Of a stretch of 8,940 bases of DNA, positions 6,056 to 8,940 are shown piece after piece (within the stretch, counting starts at the first letter, position 1; every line of letters starts with the position of its first letter). The DNA is from Bacillota bacterium (GTDB taxonomy: Bacteria > Bacillota > Clostridia > Acetivibrionales > DTU013), in NCBI GenBank assembly GCA_023415815.1, contig JAEZJL010000329.1, positions 1 to 8,940 on the forward strand. Direction: 5' to 3'. Both the position numbers and the translations under genes were made by a program. The notes beneath the pieces were generated by a model. The model saw nothing but the letters and a program-made list of their open reading frames with translations. It was not told the DNA's origin and searched no databases.

Positions 6056-6298
6056 ATGGATTACTACATAGGGCAAATCGTCGTTTTCCCATACAGCTTT
6101 GTACCGTATGGATGGCTGCTCTGTAACGGAGCGCAGCTCAGCATCCAGCAGAATAACGCTTTATACTCACTCATTGGTACCAAATTCGGCGGTAATGGAA
6201 GTACCAACTTTAACATTCCGAACCTGCAGGGAGCCGAAGCCTTGCCTGGCACCGCATACTACATCTGTATATCCGGTATATATCCGTCAAGGGACTAA
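6056..6298 (+). CDS. Short tail-collar domain protein 2 (paralogue)
   Basis: This 80-residue paralogue of the preceding protein keeps the same frame of residues: FIGD/YIGQ start, P-x-GW-x-x-C-x-G (17-25), LIGTKFGGNGSTNF (39-52), IPNL (54-57) and the same ending, YYICISGIYPSRD. Compared with the first copy it has only two cysteines (C23, C71) and NNALYSL instead of QPLFTL. An earlier ATG at 6050 is only 2 nt from AGGAGG (6042-6047), whereas ATG 6056 is 8 nt away, so 6056 is preferred. No signal peptide is seen. The pair may form a hetero-oligomer, or display two related surfaces on one structure; this is inference. Confidence 0.87.
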   Translation: MDYYIGQIVVFPYSFVPYGWLLCNGAQLSIQQNNALYSLIGTKFGGNGSTNFNIPNLQGAEALPGTAYYICISGIYPSRD

Positions 6299-6339
6299 GT
6301 GCTCGGCTAACTAATTAATTTCGGAAAGGATGAGGATTT

Positions 6340-7938
6340 ATGGGCAATATTGCTCTTAACAAATTTGCAGATTCCAGCAGCTATGTTTACCCTTTCACAC
6401 CGGCAAAGGCGGTCAACGGTACGGCTACAGTCTTCAGCAGATGGCTGGGCTCCTGTCTTCCGACGATGACGCCGCCCGTCAACTGGTACAGGGTCGATCT
6501 TGGGGCATATTATTGGATCAACCGCTGGGTTGTCAAACAAATGGGCGCCGTCAACTGGTCAATTAATTTTAATATGAGCGATTACAAATTGCAAGGGAGT
6601 CTCGACAATGAAAACTGGTTTGATCTCGACATCGTTGTAAACAATTTGGCAAATAGCACCGACAGAACATTTACGGCGAGACAGGTCAGATGGGTGAGAG
6701 TTTACATAACCAAAGGGCTCAGAAACAATCTAAACTTTGCATCCATCGTTGATTTTGAGGTGTATGAGGCGCCGCCTACAAGTTGCTACCTGTCCAATCT
6801 GACTTTAAGCACCGGAACGCTTAATCCGTCATTTATTAAAACAAGTGCTGCATACACTGCAGACGTGGGCTTCGCAAGCAGCGTTGCAATAACTCCGACA
6901 GCCGAAGACTCCAATGCAAAGATTACCGTTAACGGGGTTACTGTTCAAAGTGGTTCTCCTGCAGCAATACAGCTGAATGCCGGCGTAAACAACGTTCCGG
7001 TGGTAGTAACTCCGGTCATAGGAATTCCTTTTACATATACCATAGCCATTACAAGAAGTTGCAGCGCATATCTGTCTTCTCTGACATTGAGCAGCGGCAC
7101 TCTCAATCCATCGTTCACTAATACAGGCACGTCATATACGGCAAATGTAGGATATGCATCCAGCGTCACAGTTACGCCGACAACCGAAGATCCCAGCGCC
7201 ACGGTTACCGTTAACGGAAACCCTGTGTCAAGAGGCGCGTCTGCGACAGTCCCCTTGAATGTCGGTGTAAATAACGTTTCGATAGTAGTTACGCCAGTAT
7301 CAGGCTCTCCTGTCACATACACCATTGCTGTGACGAGGACTTGCAGCGCTTACCTGGATAATCTGACACTGAGCAGCGGCACTCTCAATCCGCCGTTCTC
7401 CAAAACACTCACGGCAGCATATACCGCAGATGTCGGATATGATACGACAGGCATCACTTTGACACCTACGGTGGACGATCCTGCTTCAATCGTTAAGGTA
7501 AATGGCACAGTCGTGCCGAACGGGCAGCCTTCAGGAACTATCGGCCTGAATGTCGGTGCAAATCCGATACCCGTTGAGGTTACGGCTGCCGACGGAAGCA
7601 AGGTTACCTATAATGTCACTGTGACAAGGGCGAGCAATCCGTATCTGAGCAATCTTCAGGTTTATGTGGGTACGAAAACTCTGCCTTTAACACAAACGTT
7701 TTCAAGTAATGTATATAATTATACAATCGATTATACTGGTCAGCCTGCTATAACTTCCATAAAAATAAAACCAACTGCGGTAGATAGCGGTGCTTCTATT
7801 ACAGTCAACGGTTCAGCAGTAGCAAGCGGAGCCCTTTCCATATCGATTAATATATCTGTTGGAACAATAACCGTACTCGTTAAATCCGCAACAGGAAGCG
7901 ATCAAAAACAATATGTAATTGATTGTACGAGAACTTGA
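6340..7938 (+). CDS. F5/8-type-C-like domain plus four cadherin-like repeats
   Basis: This 532-residue protein opens with a discoidin (F5/8 type C)-like domain, about residues 2-144. It has NIALNK at the start, VDLGAYYWINRWVV, then YKLQGSLDNENWFDL and RWVRVYI, ending FEVYE. Such domains bind sugars or surfaces. Four cadherin-like beta-sandwich repeats follow (PF12733 type), at about 149-240, 241-334, 335-430 and 431-532. Each begins YLSNLTLSSGTLNP-like and ends YTIAVTR-like. The first three begin with a Cys (C149, C241, C335); the fourth does not. Although all these domains are typical of extracellular proteins, there is no signal peptide, membrane segment or sorting motif. The start is well supported by AAAGGATGAGG upstream, and no earlier start is in frame. 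It lies 41 bp after the second collar gene in the same operon. Domain calls are strong; function and route outside the cell are unknown. Confidence 0.85.
   Translation: MGNIALNKFADSSSYVYPFTPAKAVNGTATVFSRWLGSCLPTMTPPVNWYRVDLGAYYWINRWVVKQMGAVNWSINFNMSDYKLQGSLDNENWFDLDIVVNNLANSTDRTFTARQVRWVRVYITKGLRNNLNFASIVDFEVYEAPPTSCYLSNLTLSTGTLNPSFIKTSAAYTADVGFASSVAITPTAEDSNAKITVNGVTVQSGSPAAIQLNAGVNNVPVVVTPVIGIPFTYTIAITRSCSAYLSSLTLSSGTLNPSFTNTGTSYTANVGYASSVTVTPTTEDPSATVTVNGNPVSRGASATVPLNVGVNNVSIVVTPVSGSPVTYTIAVTRTCSAYLDNLTLSSGTLNPPFSKTLTAAYTADVGYDTTGITLTPTVDDPASIVKVNGTVVPNGQPSGTIGLNVGANPIPVEVTAADGSKVTYNVTVTRASNPYLSNLQVYVGTKTLPLTQTFSSNVYNYTIDYTGQPAITSIKIKPTAVDSGASITVNGSAVASGALSISINISVGTITVLVKSATGSDQKQYVIDCTRT
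6784..7935 (+). repeat. Four tandem cadherin-like repeats in DNA
   Basis: The repeat units start at about 6784, 7060, 7342 and 7630, with periods of roughly 276, 282 and 288 bp. Copies 2 and 3 share a 22-bp exact match at the same place (7088-7109 and 7370-7391), which suggests recent duplication or gene conversion. Copy 4 is the most divergent. All lie inside the 532-residue coding region. Confidence 0.75.
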
Positions 7939-7979
7939 GCGGAAAATATGACACTTGAGAACTAAACATAAACTATCTA

Positions 7980-8029
7980 TGAGAAAAAGTTATGGTATTA
8001 TTGCATAACTTTTTCTCACATTTTATTAC
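7980..8029 (+). terminator. Rho-independent terminator of the collar/cadherin-like operon
   Basis: TGAGAAAAAGTTATG (7980-7994) and its exact complement (8004-8018) form a 15-bp perfect stem with a 9-nt loop, followed by CACATTTTATT. The arms are A/T-rich, so the structure could also act in the other direction. It ends the operon 42 bp after the stop and separates it from the secreted-protein gene. No clear promoter for that gene was seen in the short remaining gap. Confidence 0.75.
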
Positions 8030-8057
8030 CTGATACTCATATTTATTGGAGGTAAAC

Positions 8058-8940
8058 ATGTTAAACCAATTAAAAAAAATCATTATATGCATATTGCTTA
8101 TAACAGTGATATTCAGCGGGTTTATCCCTTTTAATGTGCTTAATGTTTATGCAGACCCAAATATAATATATGCATCTGCGGACACCTATGCAGACAACGA
8201 TGGAAACATGACGCTTTATGCAAACGACCCTGAAGTTTGGGTAGGTTGTCCGGAAGATTTTGGACTATCCTATGCCAGAGGAATTATCAACTTCGACTTA
8301 TCAGGCATTTCAGGTACTATAACCAATGCGATATTAAGACTGTATGTTCTTAATATTGTAAATACAGGAGGTACTCCTTCAGTAAGTATATTTGGCAGTT
8401 CGCTGGATGTTGATGCTGAAGCAGGCGGATCTGAACCGAATGGGGATGTAGACCTAAGCATATTTGAGGCTGTAACAGAAACAGGCTGGATGGAATTCGA
8501 CGTAACCGATTTTGTGGATGATAAAGTTGGTGATTCGCTGACAACTTTTTTAGTAAAAGGAACGGAAAGTGCTTTTGATGATATATATTTTACTTTTGCC
8601 GGTGATGATAACATAACGTATAAAGCCCAGCTTGAATATACTGTAGCCTCCAGTTCCGCCAAGGCCATCACTGCCTTCGACTTCAACGGTTTGTCTCCCC
8701 ATGTGGTTGGCGTGATTGATGACGCCGCCGGGACGATTGCGCTTACTGTGCCCTATGATACCGATGTCACCAAGCTGACACCTACCATTACACATACAGG
8801 GGCAAGCATATCCCCCAATTCCGGCGTGGAACAAAGCTTCTCCTCTCCTGTCATCTACACGGTCACAGCTGCGGATACATCAACCAAAACTTACACCGTC
8901 ACCGTGACTAAAGCCCCCAGCCCGGCCAAGTCTATCACCG
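8058..8940 (+). CDS. Secreted DNRLRE-type/DUF5018-like repeat protein (partial, 3' end missing)
   Basis: The frame stays open to the window edge, giving 294 residues. A signal peptide is clear: basic start (NQLKK), a hydrophobic stretch at residues 8-23, and a likely cleavage site VYA|DP after residue 32. Residues 36-195 resemble the DNRLRE/CBM96-like domain (ASADTYADNDG, IINFDLSGISGTITNAILRL, and WMEFDVTDFV), found in secreted carbohydrate-active or adhesive proteins. From about 201 a DUF5018-like repeat begins (SAKAITAFDFNG, later YTVTAADTSTKTYTVTVT). A second copy appears to start at the edge (SPAKSIT). Such repeats usually act as spacers in large surface proteins, so the whole gene is probably long, perhaps with cell-wall anchoring beyond the window. 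GGAGG (8048-8052) precedes the ATG. GC content jumps near 8645, at the domain boundary. It is not part of the upstream transcript if the terminator works. Confidence 0.85.
   Translation, partial: MLNQLKKIIICILLITVIFSGFIPFNVLNVYADPNIIYASADTYADNDGNMTLYANDPEVWVGCPEDFGLSYARGIINFDLSGISGTITNAILRLYVLNIVNTGGTPSVSIFGSSLDVDAEAGGSEPNGDVDLSIFEAVTETGWMEFDVTDFVDDKVGDSLTTFLVKGTESAFDDIYFTFAGDDNITYKAQLEYTVASSSAKAITAFDFNGLSPHVVGVIDDAAGTIALTVPYDTDVTKLTPTITHTGASISPNSGVEQSFSSPVIYTVTAADTSTKTYTVTVTKAPSPAKSIT

Noticed and set aside
6945..7601. Minus-strand open frames antisense to the cadherin-like repeats
   Set aside because: They mirror the periodic repeat coding sequence, lack ribosome binding sites and encode low-complexity V/T/P-rich products.
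6784..7935. CRISPR-like or other noncoding repeat array
   Set aside because: The period is about 280 bp, in frame with a coding region and protein-level beta-sandwich repeats.
5764..7938. Prophage or phage tail module
   Set aside because: Only collar domains are phage-like. No structural, lysis, integrase or terminase genes are visible, and the flanks are core translation genes, although the region right of the window is unseen.

Overview
This window looks like chromosomal DNA from a Gram-positive anaerobe of class Clostridia. Moderate GC (about 45-50% by eye), strong GGAGG-type ribosome binding sites, sigma-A-like promoters and the infC-rpmI-rplT operon with a typical Firmicutes attenuator leader all point that way. 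The DUF421-DUF4363 pair and the short tail-collar and cadherin-like proteins agree. The genus cannot be fixed from the sequence alone; a cellulolytic or ruminal clostridial lineage is only an impression.

Left part (1-3064). A fragment of an upstream ORF ends at 86. It is followed by a two-gene plus-strand unit, a YetF-like DUF421 membrane protein overlapping a DUF4363 protein by four bases. These converge on two minus-strand ion-transport genes: a Na+/Ca2+-exchanger-superfamily (CaCA) protein whose substrate motifs depart from consensus, and a GDT1/TMEM165 (UPF0016) divalent cation transporter.

Middle part (3195-5524, minus strand). Core translation genes, in transcription order: a sigma-A-like promoter, an L20-type leader with a Rho-independent attenuator, infC, rpmI, rplT, a weak hairpin, and a TrmH/SpoU-family RNA methyltransferase. 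The infC start is unusual. The Shine-Dalgarno sequence fits an ATA codon at 5304 much better than the TTG at 5310, which would match the known use of poor start codons for IF3 autoregulation.

Right part (5525-8940, plus strand). An accessory surface or appendage locus transcribed away from infC. A promoter (TTGCTT-17-TATAAT) preceded by three perfect palindromes drives two tiny tail-collar proteins (82 and 80 aa) that share a C-terminal motif. Next is a 532-aa protein made of an F5/8-type-C-like domain plus four cadherin-like beta-sandwich repeats but without a signal peptide. After a 15-bp perfect hairpin terminator comes a secreted protein with a signal peptide, a DNRLRE-type domain and DUF5018-like repeats, which runs off the window. 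An abrupt rise in GC marks its internal domain boundary. The collar/discoidin/cadherin-like set without export signals is the part most likely to represent an undescribed system, perhaps an extracellular adhesive or carbohydrate-binding assembly; that function is inferred.
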